DNA from: Pseudomonadales bacterium
GTDB taxonomy: Bacteria; Pseudomonadota; Gammaproteobacteria; Pseudomonadales; Azotimanducaceae
Assembly: GCA_007122315.1 (NCBI GenBank)
Contig: SKUB01000196.1
Coordinates: 1-39,109 of the forward strand
Direction: 5' to 3'
DNA: 39,109 nucleotides
Shown here: one piece after another, positions 24,997-32,596 of the stretch
Position numbering within the stretch: position 1 is the stretch's first letter
Layout: every line of letters starts with the position of its first letter
Position numbers and translations under genes: made by a program
Notes under the pieces: generated by a model
What the model was told of the DNA's origin: nothing
Seen by the model: only the letters and a program-made list of their open reading frames with translations
Database searches by the model: none

Positions 24997-25887
24997 TCAC
25001 AGAGCCAGCATCTCACCGACTTCCTGGGCGTCCTCACGGACGGCCATGATGATGTCGGCATCCACACCGAGGCGTTCAGCCTGCGGCATCTGCATGATCG
25101 CTTCCTGATCCACGTCTTCGTTGCGCTCTCCAGCTGCGATCGCAACGGCGACTCCGAGCAGGTCATTGATGTCGTGGGAGTAGTCCTGTTGCTCATCGGG
25201 TGTGGACTGCTGGCCGATGGCCTGAATGGCCTGCTCTGGCAGATTCCAGGACTCTGCGATGGCACTGCCGACGATGGGGTGCCAGTCGTCGATGAGTCCT
25301 GAGGCGGCTCCCTCGCCCTGTGTCGAGTCCATTTTGAGCCCGCAGCGGCTGAGGATGTAAATCCGTCCGATGTTGTGGACCAGTCCCAGCGTCAGCATCT
25401 CGTCTGGATGGGCGCGCCGGGTCCGGCGTGCCAGGGCATGACAGAGTCCGGCGACCATTCTGCTCCGTTCCCATTCCGGATCGAGCAGATGCTGAATGCG
25501 GCGGAACTCCTCGGCCCTGCGCAGCTGCTGCAGGGCGAACTGCATGCTGATGCTTCGGACGAGCTTCAATCCAAGCCGCGCGATGCCCGTGACGAGGCTG
25601 GTGGTTTCGGAGCCGCTGCGGCGATAGATCACCGAGTTCGCCACTTTCAGCAGCGTGCCTGCGAGGATGGGTTCGCTGGCCACCAGGTCGGCGATCTGTT
25701 CGGCGCTGCAGTCCTCCCTGTCGAGGGCGGCGCGGATCAGCACCACCACTTCGGGCAGCGAGGGCAGTTGCAGTTCTCCGCTTGACAGCTCTGCTGCGAG
25801 ATCCTTGATGATTCGAAACGCGACGCTTTCCTCGCTCCGGTCGGTTTCGGTTCTAAGCATCGTTCGTGCCTCGGCGTCCACAATCAT
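24997..25887 (-). CDS. HDOD domain protein
   Basis: Signalling protein of the HDOD family, a metal-free relative of HD phosphohydrolases, usually an output or protein-interaction module. It has 296 residues, with the HDOD domain at about 38-240 (LPSLPEVVVLIRAALDRED, SEPILAGTLLKVANS, LGLVHNIGRIYIL). The N-terminal 35 residues have no recognisable domain and the C terminus is acidic. GGAG lies 9 nt upstream of the ATG. A sigma-28-type promoter stands just upstream, so it probably belongs to the flagellar regulon. Its partners are unknown. Confidence 0.9.
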   Translation of the reverse strand: MIVDAEARTMLRTETDRSEESVAFRIIKDLAAELSSGELQLPSLPEVVVLIRAALDREDCSAEQIADLVASEPILAGTLLKVANSVIYRRSGSETTSLVTGIARLGLKLVRSISMQFALQQLRRAEEFRRIQHLLDPEWERSRMVAGLCHALARRTRRAHPDEMLTLGLVHNIGRIYILSRCGLKMDSTQGEGAASGLIDDWHPIVGSAIAESWNLPEQAIQAIGQQSTPDEQQDYSHDINDLLGVAVAIAAGERNEDVDQEAIMQMPQAERLGVDADIIMAVREDAQEVGEMLAL

Positions 25888-25904
25888 GCTGCCGTTCTCC
25901 GCCT

Positions 25905-25916
25905 GGAATGCATTCC
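25905..25916. repeat. 12-bp perfect palindrome in the HDOD leader
   Basis: GGAATGCATTCC is a perfect palindrome between the predicted sigma-28 start (near 25921) and the HDOD start codon at 25887. It could be an operator or an RNA hairpin near the ribosome site; no function is known. Confidence 0.35.
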
Positions 25917-25927
25917 GCTAGTCAGAG

Positions 25928-25954
25928 GTGTCGGCAGCAGGTGGGATAACTTGA
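25928..25954 (-). promoter_or_regulatory. Sigma-28-type promoter of the HDOD gene
   Basis: Read on the minus strand: TCAAGTTA-N11-GCCGACAC. The -35 matches 7 of 8, the -10 matches 6 of 8 (GCCGA intact), and the 11-nt spacer is exactly the FliA spacing. Transcription would start near 25921, about 34 nt before the ATG. Confidence 0.6.
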
Positions 25955-25962
25955 GGGCCGGC

Positions 25963-27219
25963 TCACAGGGCGGCGAACATTGCGCCATGTGCCCATTGCA
26001 CGGCATCCGGATAAAGTGCCGCGAGCCGCTCCAGGGGCAGGTCCGATGCCGCTTCGCGGGCCGACTCCCATTGGCCACGCTCATAGGCGATGACGCAGCG
26101 TAACGCGCGCCCGTAGCGACCCTCTCCTCGCAGCAGTGCGGCAGTCGCCTCGGCGCTCAGCGGCAGCTGACCCAGGACGTCGGCCAGCGGTTGATCCATG
26201 AACGCATCGAGGGTCGAAAACAGCCCAATGGTGAAAGCCGTGCCCGCATCGTGATCGGGAAGCAGGGCGCAAAGTTGCTCCGTCATGCGGGCCCGCGTCA
26301 GTGTCAGGAGCAGCAGTTCAGCGTGCTTGTCGTCCGCCCGCGCGATGGCCGTCAGGCTGACCCAGCGCTTGACCGCATCGAGACCGATGTAGACGACGGC
26401 CCTGTGAACCGAGGTCACCCGCTTGGGGAGTCCCACCGCAGCGGAGTTGATGAAACGCATGAGCCGGTAGCTCAGCCCCGGATCCTGAGCCACCAGGTCG
26501 GTCACCTGCTCGATGGTCGTAGAAGGGTCGTGAAGGGTGCTCAGAAGGCGCAGCGTCGCGAGTCTGTTGGCCGGCAGGCGGGAGCCGGTGATGATATTGG
26601 GCCGGGCGAAGAAGTAACCCTGAAAGTAGTCGCATCCGAGTTCGAGCAGGGCTTTGTACTGGCCATGGGTTTCCACTTTCTCTGCGAGCAGCTTGACGCC
26701 GAGGGGTGCCAGATGCTCCACGTGGCGTGCGACTTCCTCGGAGCCCAGCGCCAGTACGTCGAGCTTGATGATCGTGGTCCACTCGATGAGAGGCTGCCAG
26801 CGCGGCGCGAGTACGAAGTCATCGAGTGCAAGCCGGTAACCCATCAGGGCCAGCTCGCGAACGGACCTCACCAACGCGTCATCCACCACGACATCCTCGA
26901 GAATTTCCAGCACCACGCGCTCAGGAGGCAGCGTCAATGCGGCGCCGGAGACGAGAAAGTCATGGGTCACGTTGATATAGGCCGTGTCCTGAGCAACGAG
27001 GCGGTCGAGGCCGATGTCCATCAGCGCGGCCGTGACGACGTGGGCGGTGGCGTACTCGCCATCATGGACTTCTGCATGGTCGAGCTGATCCCCCCGGTAA
27101 AGAAGCTCATAGCCATGCAAGCTGTGCGCGCGGTCGAATATCGGCTGGCGCGCCACCATCACCGTGGAGGCGGGCGACTGGCGGCGCTCGATCCCGCTGT
27201 GGGGCTCGATCACGGTCAT
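25963..27219 (-). CDS. EAL-HDOD protein (YuxH/CdgJ type)
   Basis: Putative c-di-GMP phosphodiesterase or sensor of the EAL-HDOD family, which includes the V. cholerae motility regulator CdgJ. It has 418 residues: EAL domain at about 20-215 and HDOD domain at about 220-410. Key EAL residues look retained in diverged form: YELLYRG for EAL, INVTHDF (Asn), LEILED (Glu), LDDF, KLD, AEKVE and FQGYFF. Catalysis is therefore possible but untested. The frame is closed by a TGA just before the ATG, so the start is fixed. A 16-codon leader frame with a good ribosome site ends in an ATGA overlap with this start. It follows the hybrid kinase gene by 87 bp on the same strand and is probably co-transcribed with it. 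Confidence 0.9.
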   Translation of the reverse strand: MTVIEPHSGIERRQSPASTVMVARQPIFDRAHSLHGYELLYRGDQLDHAEVHDGEYATAHVVTAALMDIGLDRLVAQDTAYINVTHDFLVSGAALTLPPERVVLEILEDVVVDDALVRSVRELALMGYRLALDDFVLAPRWQPLIEWTTIIKLDVLALGSEEVARHVEHLAPLGVKLLAEKVETHGQYKALLELGCDYFQGYFFARPNIITGSRLPANRLATLRLLSTLHDPSTTIEQVTDLVAQDPGLSYRLMRFINSAAVGLPKRVTSVHRAVVYIGLDAVKRWVSLTAIARADDKHAELLLLTLTRARMTEQLCALLPDHDAGTAFTIGLFSTLDAFMDQPLADVLGQLPLSAEATAALLRGEGRYGRALRCVIAYERGQWESAREAASDLPLERLAALYPDAVQWAHGAMFAAL

Positions 27220-27266
27220 GAGCTCCGATCCTCAGTAGCGCTCCTGCGCTGGCCTGGCCGAATCAT
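27216..27266 (-). CDS. Possible 16-residue leader peptide before the EAL-HDOD gene
   Basis: On the minus strand an ATG (27266-27264) is preceded by AAAGGAG with an 8-nt spacer, a better ribosome site than that of the EAL-HDOD gene. It encodes MIRPGQRRSATEDRSS and stops in a TGA that overlaps the EAL-HDOD start (ATGA). This layout fits translational coupling. It is too short for homology to be judged and may be chance. Confidence 0.35.
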   Translation of the reverse strand: MIRPGQRRSATEDRSS

Positions 27267-27306
27267 GACGGCAGCTCCTTTGGATGCCCGTGCGCTACGG
27301 CTGCGC

Positions 27307-28950
27307 TTACTGACCGAGGGCTTCCTCGATGGCCTCGGTCAGGGCGCGGATCGAGAACGGTTTGATGAGGACCCGCTCGTCCGCATGCAGGGTGGCTTCT
27401 CCATCCGGCGGGCACTCGGCATACCCGGAGGCGAACAGCGTGCGGATGCCCGGGCGCAGGGCCTGTATGTGTCGAGCAAGCTGGGGCCCGGTCATTTTCG
27501 GCATGAGGATGTCGGTGAGCAGCAGATCGATGGGTCCAGTGTGTTCCGTGACTCGAGCGATGGCTTCCTCTCCGGAGCTGGCGGCAAGCACGGTGTACTC
27601 GCTGCGCTCGAGCATCAGTCGCGTGACGCGGAGCACATGGGGGTCATCGTCTACGAGGAGGATGGTCTGGCGGCCGCCCTTCGGTACGGATTCGGCAACC
27701 ACGATGCTCTGCTCGACTGACCGCTCGGCTCGGGGAAGTAAAATGGAGAAGCTGGTCCCCCGCCCGGGTGCGCTTTCGCACCAGACATGGCCATGGCTCT
27801 GCCGGATCAGACCTTTGACCGTTGCCAGCCCCAAACCGGTTCCGCTGCCGACCTTTTTGGTGGTGAAGAAGGGGTCGAAGATTCTGTCCAGGGTGGCAGG
27901 GTCCATGCCATGCCCGGTGTCGGTGACGGTGAGCAGTGCATAGGGACCCGGCGTCATGCCGGGCAGCAGGCGCGAGTCTCCCGAAGCGAGCTGCAGCGCA
28001 GATGTGGCGATGGTCAGCGTGCCTCCCGATGGCATGGCGTCACGGCTGTTGCCGCCCAGATTCAGCAGAATCTGTTCGAGCTGGAGCGGATCGATCTCGA
28101 CGGGCCACGAACCGAGCCCGAGTTGAAGCTGCACCTGCACGTGTTCGCCGATGAGGCGGCGCAGAATGCTTGCCTGACCCTCGATGGCCCGGTCGAGCTC
28201 GATGACCCTGGGTTCGGACTCGCTGCGACGTGAGAACGTCAGCAGCATGCGCGTGAGCAGGGTGGCCTGGTCACAGGCGCCGCGGATCGCATCCATATCG
28301 TCCCTGATCTCCTCGTCGTCGGGCAGGGCGCCGTGAACCAGTTCCAGGGTGCCGCTGATGATCGCCAGGAGGTTGTTGAAGTCATGGGCCACGCCGGTCA
28401 CGAGCTGGCCGACGGTCTCCATTTTCTGGGCCTGGCGGAGATTGGACTCCAGGTCGAGGCGCTCGCTGACATCGCGGACTGACGCCAGCACGCAGTTCCC
28501 GGACTCGATCCAAAGCGGCCGCAGGGTCACTTCCACTGGGAGCTCACTGCCGTCCCGACGGCGTGCCGTCGAAGGTCGTCGGGACGCCTTGGTCACAGGG
28601 TCCGCGCTGGGCAGAAGCGGACGCCGCATGACCCGCAGGCGCTCAGGCACATGGTGCGGAATCAGGCTGTCGACGAGCTCGCCGATGAGCTCTTCCCGGT
28701 CATAGCCGAACATGAGCTCGGCGGGCCGGTTCAGCAGCAGGATGCGGCCCCGGCTGTCGAGTACCAGCATGGCCTCGCTGGCGTGCTCGAACAGGCCTCG
28801 GAACAGCTCTGTGCGGGAACCAGAGCCCCGTGGTTCGTCGAACGCAGTGCGCGCCGTGCGCTCAGTGGCAACCGGGCGGGAGTCCGCCGGCGCTTCCTGA
28901 CCGTCGTAGACGGCCCGAGGCGCAGGCGGTGAAGAGCGCTCGATCGACAT
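27307..28950 (-). CDS. Hybrid PAS-histidine kinase-receiver protein
   Basis: Soluble hybrid sensor kinase. It has 547 residues, with no membrane segment: PAS domain (about 49-163, FEHASEAMLVLDSRGRILLL and REELIGELVDSLIPHH), HisKA with His189 (GVAHDFNNLLAIISG), a HATPase domain with NLGGNSRDAM, DTGHGMD, FDPFFTTK and GTGLGLATV, and a C-terminal receiver with Asp480 (LLLTDILMP) and Lys530 (LIKPF). I chose ATG 28950 because CAGGAG is just upstream; an in-frame ATG at 28998 has no site. A sigma-28-type promoter precedes it. No separate histidine phosphotransfer or output regulator with DNA-binding domain is adjacent; the EAL-HDOD gene downstream is the likeliest functional partner. Confidence 0.92.
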   Translation of the reverse strand: MSIERSSPPAPRAVYDGQEAPADSRPVATERTARTAFDEPRGSGSRTELFRGLFEHASEAMLVLDSRGRILLLNRPAELMFGYDREELIGELVDSLIPHHVPERLRVMRRPLLPSADPVTKASRRPSTARRRDGSELPVEVTLRPLWIESGNCVLASVRDVSERLDLESNLRQAQKMETVGQLVTGVAHDFNNLLAIISGTLELVHGALPDDEEIRDDMDAIRGACDQATLLTRMLLTFSRRSESEPRVIELDRAIEGQASILRRLIGEHVQVQLQLGLGSWPVEIDPLQLEQILLNLGGNSRDAMPSGGTLTIATSALQLASGDSRLLPGMTPGPYALLTVTDTGHGMDPATLDRIFDPFFTTKKVGSGTGLGLATVKGLIRQSHGHVWCESAPGRGTSFSILLPRAERSVEQSIVVAESVPKGGRQTILLVDDDPHVLRVTRLMLERSEYTVLAASSGEEAIARVTEHTGPIDLLLTDILMPKMTGPQLARHIQALRPGIRTLFASGYAECPPDGEATLHADERVLIKPFSIRALTEAIEEALGQ

Positions 28951-29363
28951 GGACTTCTCCTGCCCTGACGCGGGTATGACGTTTGCCCGTGAACGCATCG
29001 TGTTGTGCGCGATGGAGGTTATCGGTCGCCGGGCGGAAAAGTTGAGGCGGCCGGGATGAGGGCCGGAACCCTGGCCACCGATCGGGGTCGGAGATTGAAC
29101 AGGCCCGCGGGCCGGGCGGCGCTAACGGCTGCCGTGACTGGGTTGCCTTGCTTCCGTTTCGTGATGCGAGTACGGTCTGCCAGCGTTGGCGGGGGCCGGA
29201 GCTCCGCAAACAGGAGTCACCTGAGTTCAGTGGGCAAGGGAAAGGAAGTGCATCGCTTGGCGCCCCGTGCGTCCGTTCGTTCCGGAACCCTGGCCGGCAC
29301 AGCAGGGGTGGGTGCCTCTTACCTGCCCGCATGGCTCTCCGCACCAGCGTGGCCCCAGCCGCG
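28951..29363. other. 413-bp divergent intergenic region
   Basis: Region between the hybrid kinase (minus) and the HsbR-like gene (plus). It holds the sigma-28-type promoter of the kinase at 29019-29045. From about 29046 to 29363 I see no convincing promoter for the HsbR-like gene, no RNA gene and no protein-like frame; the open frames there have arginine/proline-rich composition typical of GC-rich noncoding DNA. Confidence 0.5.
29019..29045 (-). promoter_or_regulatory. Sigma-28 promoter of the hybrid kinase gene
   Basis: Read on the minus strand: TCAACTTT-N11-ACCGATAA. Each element matches the FliA consensus (TCAAGTTT / GCCGATAA) at 7 of 8 positions, with the exact 11-nt spacer. Transcription would start near 29012, about 60 nt before the ATG at 28950. 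Confidence 0.75.
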
Positions 29364-30527
29364 ATGACATGTCCGCGTCTGCTCCTGATCGACGATCTCG
29401 GTTCCGAACGCGAGGGGCTCGCATCGCGGCTCAGGGAGCGGGGTTTCGTCGTGGATGAGACCGCCAGCGGTGAGAACGCTCTGGCGTTGGCCGAGAGTCA
29501 TATCCCCGATCTGATTCTATGTGAACTCCACATGGTCGATGCCGACGGGCTGTCCATGCTCGAGCGGCTTACCGGTGACCTCCCGGATGTCCCGCTGATC
29601 GTGATCACTGAAGGCTCCGACATGAGCGACGTCATGAAGGCGTTGCGGCTCGGGGCGGCCGATTACCTGTGGAAGCCGGTCGTGGACCTGGACGTTCTGA
29701 TTCACGCTGTGGAGTCCGCTTTGGAGCGCACCCGGCTGCGGCAGGAGAACTCCCGCTTCAAGCAGGAACTCGAGGCGGCCAACAAGCAGCTCCAGGAGTA
29801 CCTCGAAGAGCTGCAGCAGGATCAGCGCGCAGGCCGGGAAGTTCAGCTCGGCATGCTGCCGCCGACGCCCATGGCCATCGATGGCTTTCGCCTCCAGCAT
29901 CACATCATCCCATCGCTCTTTCTCTCCGGTGACTTCGTCGACTATTTCCGCATCACCGATCGGCACTTCGTCTTTTTCATTGCCGACGTGTCCGGACATG
30001 GGGCCTCGTCGGCGTTCGTCACCGTGCTGTTGAAGAACTTTTCACGGCGACTGCGGCGCGAGTACCGGCCACGCATGCTCGATGCGCCGGGAGAGGTGCT
30101 GCGCTGGCTCAACCAGGAACTGCTCGAGAGCCAACTCGACCGCCATGTCACCATGTTCATGGGCATCATCGACTGCCAGGATGATCGCCTCGCCTATGCC
30201 AATGCCGGGCATTTTCCGGCTCCGGTGCTGGTTGTCGGTACGGAGGCCCGCTATCTGGAGCTGCCCGGCAAGCCCCTGGGACTGTTTCCGGACGCCAGGT
30301 TCGCGTCCGCGTCCATGGATCTGCCGGAGCAGTTTCGTCTGGCGCTGTTCTCGGATGGAGTCTTCGAGGTGATGAGTGAGTCCAGTCTCGCCGCCAAGGA
30401 GAAGCGCCTGATGGACGCGGCTGCTGCCATCGCGAACCTGACTGACCTGTGCACGGACCTGGGGCTCACGCCCGGCCTCGAGGCTCCCGACGACGTCGCC
30501 TGCCTGCTTCTGTCACGAGGTGGTTGA
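29364..30527 (+). CDS. hsbR: HsbR-like receiver-SpoIIE phosphatase, lacking kinase domain
   Basis: Putative serine phosphatase acting on the STAS protein encoded next. It has 387 residues: receiver domain (1-120), coiled coil (about 125-165, rich in Glu/Gln/Leu), and a SpoIIE-type PP2C domain with metal-site motifs SGDFVDYF, IADVSGHGA, FSDGVFEVM and APDDVACLLL. In the receiver, the acidic pair (IDD), Thr and Lys (LWKP) are present, but the phospho-acceptor position is Glu54 (LILCELHMV) instead of Asp. Pseudomonas HsbR continues into a HATPase kinase domain; here the protein ends after the phosphatase. The ATG 29364 has no clear ribosome site; ATG 29331 in the same frame is an alternative. The stop overlaps the STAS gene (TGATG). 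Confidence 0.85.
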   Translation: MTCPRLLLIDDLGSEREGLASRLRERGFVVDETASGENALALAESHIPDLILCELHMVDADGLSMLERLTGDLPDVPLIVITEGSDMSDVMKALRLGAADYLWKPVVDLDVLIHAVESALERTRLRQENSRFKQELEAANKQLQEYLEELQQDQRAGREVQLGMLPPTPMAIDGFRLQHHIIPSLFLSGDFVDYFRITDRHFVFFIADVSGHGASSAFVTVLLKNFSRRLRREYRPRMLDAPGEVLRWLNQELLESQLDRHVTMFMGIIDCQDDRLAYANAGHFPAPVLVVGTEARYLELPGKPLGLFPDARFASASMDLPEQFRLALFSDGVFEVMSESSLAAKEKRLMDAAAAIANLTDLCTDLGLTPGLEAPDDVACLLLSRGG

Positions 30528-31039
30528 TGGAACCCGGACGTATCCTGGTCGGTGACCATAACGGCATCTATGTCCTCAAGTTCACCGGTGACGTCCGCGT
30601 TACGTTGTGTGCGACCGTGGATTCTTTCCTGCGGGTACTGTTGAACAGAGACGACTTTCGGGCCGTTATCGTCGATCTCACGGAGACCGAGGGTATCGAC
30701 AGCACGTCCCTGGGTCTGCTGGCGCGACTTTCGCTGGAGACGAAGAAGCGCTTCGGTTTCATCCCCACGCTGGTCTCCACCGAGCCGGACATCACTCGGC
30801 TCCTGCAGACCATGGGCTTCGACGATGTCTTTCACATCGTCGAGGAGCCACTGGTGGAGGAGGCGCAGCTGGGTGAACTGCCGCAGCTCGAGACTGACGA
30901 GGAGGATGTGCGGCAGCGCGTGCTGAAGGCGCACCGTACCCTGATGAAGCTGAATGACCGCAACCGGGAAAACTTCCAGGATCTGGTCACCGCCCTGGAA
31001 GCCCAGGCTCCCTCCAATGCCACTCGGAACGCTCGCTGA
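30527..31039 (+). CDS. hsbA: STAS-domain anti-sigma factor antagonist, HsbA-like
   Basis: Anti-anti-sigma type switch protein, the likely substrate of the upstream phosphatase. It has 170 residues: STAS domain (about 5-100) with the phosphorylation loop GIDSTSLGLL, in which Ser59 is the expected phospho-site, and a helical, charged C-terminal extension (about 105-170). In Pseudomonas aeruginosa HsbA binds the anti-sigma factor FlgM or the cyclase HsbD depending on its phosphorylation; transfer of that role here is inference. It starts in a TGATG overlap with the phosphatase gene. I do not see the kinase that would phosphorylate Ser59 in this window. Confidence 0.88.
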   Translation: MEPGRILVGDHNGIYVLKFTGDVRVTLCATVDSFLRVLLNRDDFRAVIVDLTETEGIDSTSLGLLARLSLETKKRFGFIPTLVSTEPDITRLLQTMGFDDVFHIVEEPLVEEAQLGELPQLETDEEDVRQRVLKAHRTLMKLNDRNRENFQDLVTALEAQAPSNATRNAR

Positions 31040-31050
31040 CCTCTCAGCGA

Positions 31051-31082
31051 GCGAAACCGTCAGGAAGCGGGGCGGGTTTCGC
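31051..31082. terminator. Possible hairpin between convergent hsbA and TerB genes
   Basis: GCGAAACC (31051-31058) and GGTTTCGC (31075-31082) form an 8-bp stem with a 16-nt loop across the convergent gene ends. It lacks a T-run, so it is at best a weak bidirectional terminator. Confidence 0.3.
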
Positions 31083-31515
31083 GCTTGGCCTGAATGAAGT
31101 CCGAATGGCGTACGTGGAGCAGGCCGGCAATCCGGCGGATCAACTGCTCCTCGAACTGATGCACGGCCCCGTCCGCCCACGCCACGCGCCACATGTTGCG
31201 GATCACCGCGATGCGTCCGGGCTGGCCCCAGCGCTCGGCGATGAGTCGGGTGAACTGGTAGAGATCCGTAGCTGTGGCCAGTTCCTGCTCCGCCAGCGCG
31301 ATCAGTTCCTCGATCTCCGCATGCGGCAGCTCGAAGATCTCCTCCAGCGCCCGGATCACCCGCTCGCTGGCCGCGGGATCCTGGTTGGAGTCGGCGCGCA
31401 TCACCTCGATCATCAACGCAGCGGTGGCGAGTGCCAGAGGATCGGTCTGACCGGGTACCTCAGACGGGTCCTGGTCGAGTCGATCCTCGAAGAAACGTCG
31501 TATGGCGGCGAGCAT
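31060..31515 (-). CDS. TerB-family protein
   Basis: All-helical protein of the TerB (tellurite-resistance B/DjlA N-terminal) family; its biochemical role is unknown. It has 151 residues, with the TerB core at about 25-140: LATAALMIEVMRADSNQDPA, ERVIRALEEIFEL, and a second half NMWRVAWADGAVHQFEEQLI. The acidic positions after each first helix (RADSNQD, WADGAVHQFE) fit the family's metal-binding pattern. ATG 31515 lies 7 bp after the dusA stop on the same strand, so the two may be co-transcribed; a longer frame upstream overlaps dusA. Such genes commonly stand alone, and a link to tellurite is not implied. Confidence 0.85.
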   Translation of the reverse strand: MLAAIRRFFEDRLDQDPSEVPGQTDPLALATAALMIEVMRADSNQDPAASERVIRALEEIFELPHAEIEELIALAEQELATATDLYQFTRLIAERWGQPGRIAVIRNMWRVAWADGAVHQFEEQLIRRIAGLLHVRHSDFIQAKRETRPAS

Positions 31516-31522
31516 GGTCGCT

Positions 31523-32563
31523 TCAGGCCGCCTGGGCGAGGGTTGGGTCGACGGCGGCCAGCGCCCGGTCCAGCACCTCGACACCGGCACCGTCCCGGCA
31601 GCCCTGCTCAGACAGGATGCGGCGGAACTGGCGAGCGCCTGGACGCCCGAAGAAGAGACCGAGAAGGTGTCGGGTCATGGCGTGGAGTGGGACGCCATCG
31701 GCCAGACGCGCCGCCAGATACGGCCGGTACGCCGTGACGGCGTCCGCAGCGGTGACCGCGTCGCCCTCGCGGTGCAGCAGCGCGGCCGCGAGGATGCCGA
31801 GTACCTCGGGGCGGCCGTAGGCTTCGCGGCCGAGCATGACCCCATGGGTATGCTGAAGCTCCCGTTCCGCGTCGGCCAGGGTCTTCAGGCCACCGTTGAT
31901 GACGATCTCCAGGTCCCGGCGATGCGCCGCAAGGGCGTGGACCCGGTGATACTCGAGCGGCGGAATCTCGCGGTTTTCCTTGGGCGACAGGCCGCCGAGA
32001 ATCGCCTTGCGGGCATGGACGATGAACAGGCTGCAGCCAGCGTCCGCGACTCGCTCGACGAACGCATGAAGGTGCTCCGTGCTGTCGTGCTCATCGACGC
32101 CGAGCCGGCACTTGACCGTTACCGGAACGTTCACCTCTGCGCGCATGGCAGCGATGCTGTCGGCGACCCGCTCCGGTTCGAGCATGAGGCAGGCCCCGAA
32201 GCGGCCCGACCGGACCCGGTCGCTCGGACACCCGACGTTGAGGTTGATTTCATCGTAGCCGGCCTCGGCGCCGATGCGCGCGGCTCGCGCCAGTTCCCTG
32301 GGATCGCTGCCGCCCAGTTGCAGGGCGACCGGGTGCTCGCAGGGATCGAAGGCCAGCAACCGGTCGCGGTTGCCATGGAGCAGTGCAGCCGCAGTGACCA
32401 TTTCAGTGTAAAGCACGATGCCAGGGCCGAATCCGCGCAGAAAGGTTCGTGCGTGACGGTCGGTGCAATCCATCATGGGCGCGACGCACAGGCGATGGCT
32501 GCCCCAGGCCCCGAGGGGGCCGCTGCCGTGGATCATGGGCGTGTGTTCCGATGTGCCTGGCAT
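31523..32563 (-). CDS. dusA: tRNA-dihydrouridine synthase A
   Basis: FMN enzyme that reduces uridine 20/20a in the D-loop of tRNAs. It has 346 residues. The N-terminal HRLCVAPMMDCTDRHAR, the catalytic Cys112 in NVGCPSDRVRSGRFGACLM (DusA-type signature), KCRLGVDEHDS, HARKA and the closing NGG are all present. I chose ATG 32563; it has no strong ribosome site, and ATG 32536 is an alternative that would still leave the whole domain. A weak promoter with -10 TATCAT stands upstream. It is divergent from gltX. Confidence 0.95.
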   Translation of the reverse strand: MPGTSEHTPMIHGSGPLGAWGSHRLCVAPMMDCTDRHARTFLRGFGPGIVLYTEMVTAAALLHGNRDRLLAFDPCEHPVALQLGGSDPRELARAARIGAEAGYDEINLNVGCPSDRVRSGRFGACLMLEPERVADSIAAMRAEVNVPVTVKCRLGVDEHDSTEHLHAFVERVADAGCSLFIVHARKAILGGLSPKENREIPPLEYHRVHALAAHRRDLEIVINGGLKTLADAERELQHTHGVMLGREAYGRPEVLGILAAALLHREGDAVTAADAVTAYRPYLAARLADGVPLHAMTRHLLGLFFGRPGARQFRRILSEQGCRDGAGVEVLDRALAAVDPTLAQAA

Positions 32564-32596
32564 GTTCGGGAGCGTTCGTCGCCTGCAGAGCGCGGC

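Noticed and set aside
24946-25302. Plus-strand frame of 118 codons opposite the HDOD gene
   Set aside because: It is antisense to a clear HDOD coding region and has no ribosome site or family features.
29248-29367. Leader frame overlapping the HsbR-like start (ATGA)
   Set aside because: Its GTG is only about 1 nt after the AAGGA, too close for a ribosome site, and the sequence is not protein-like.
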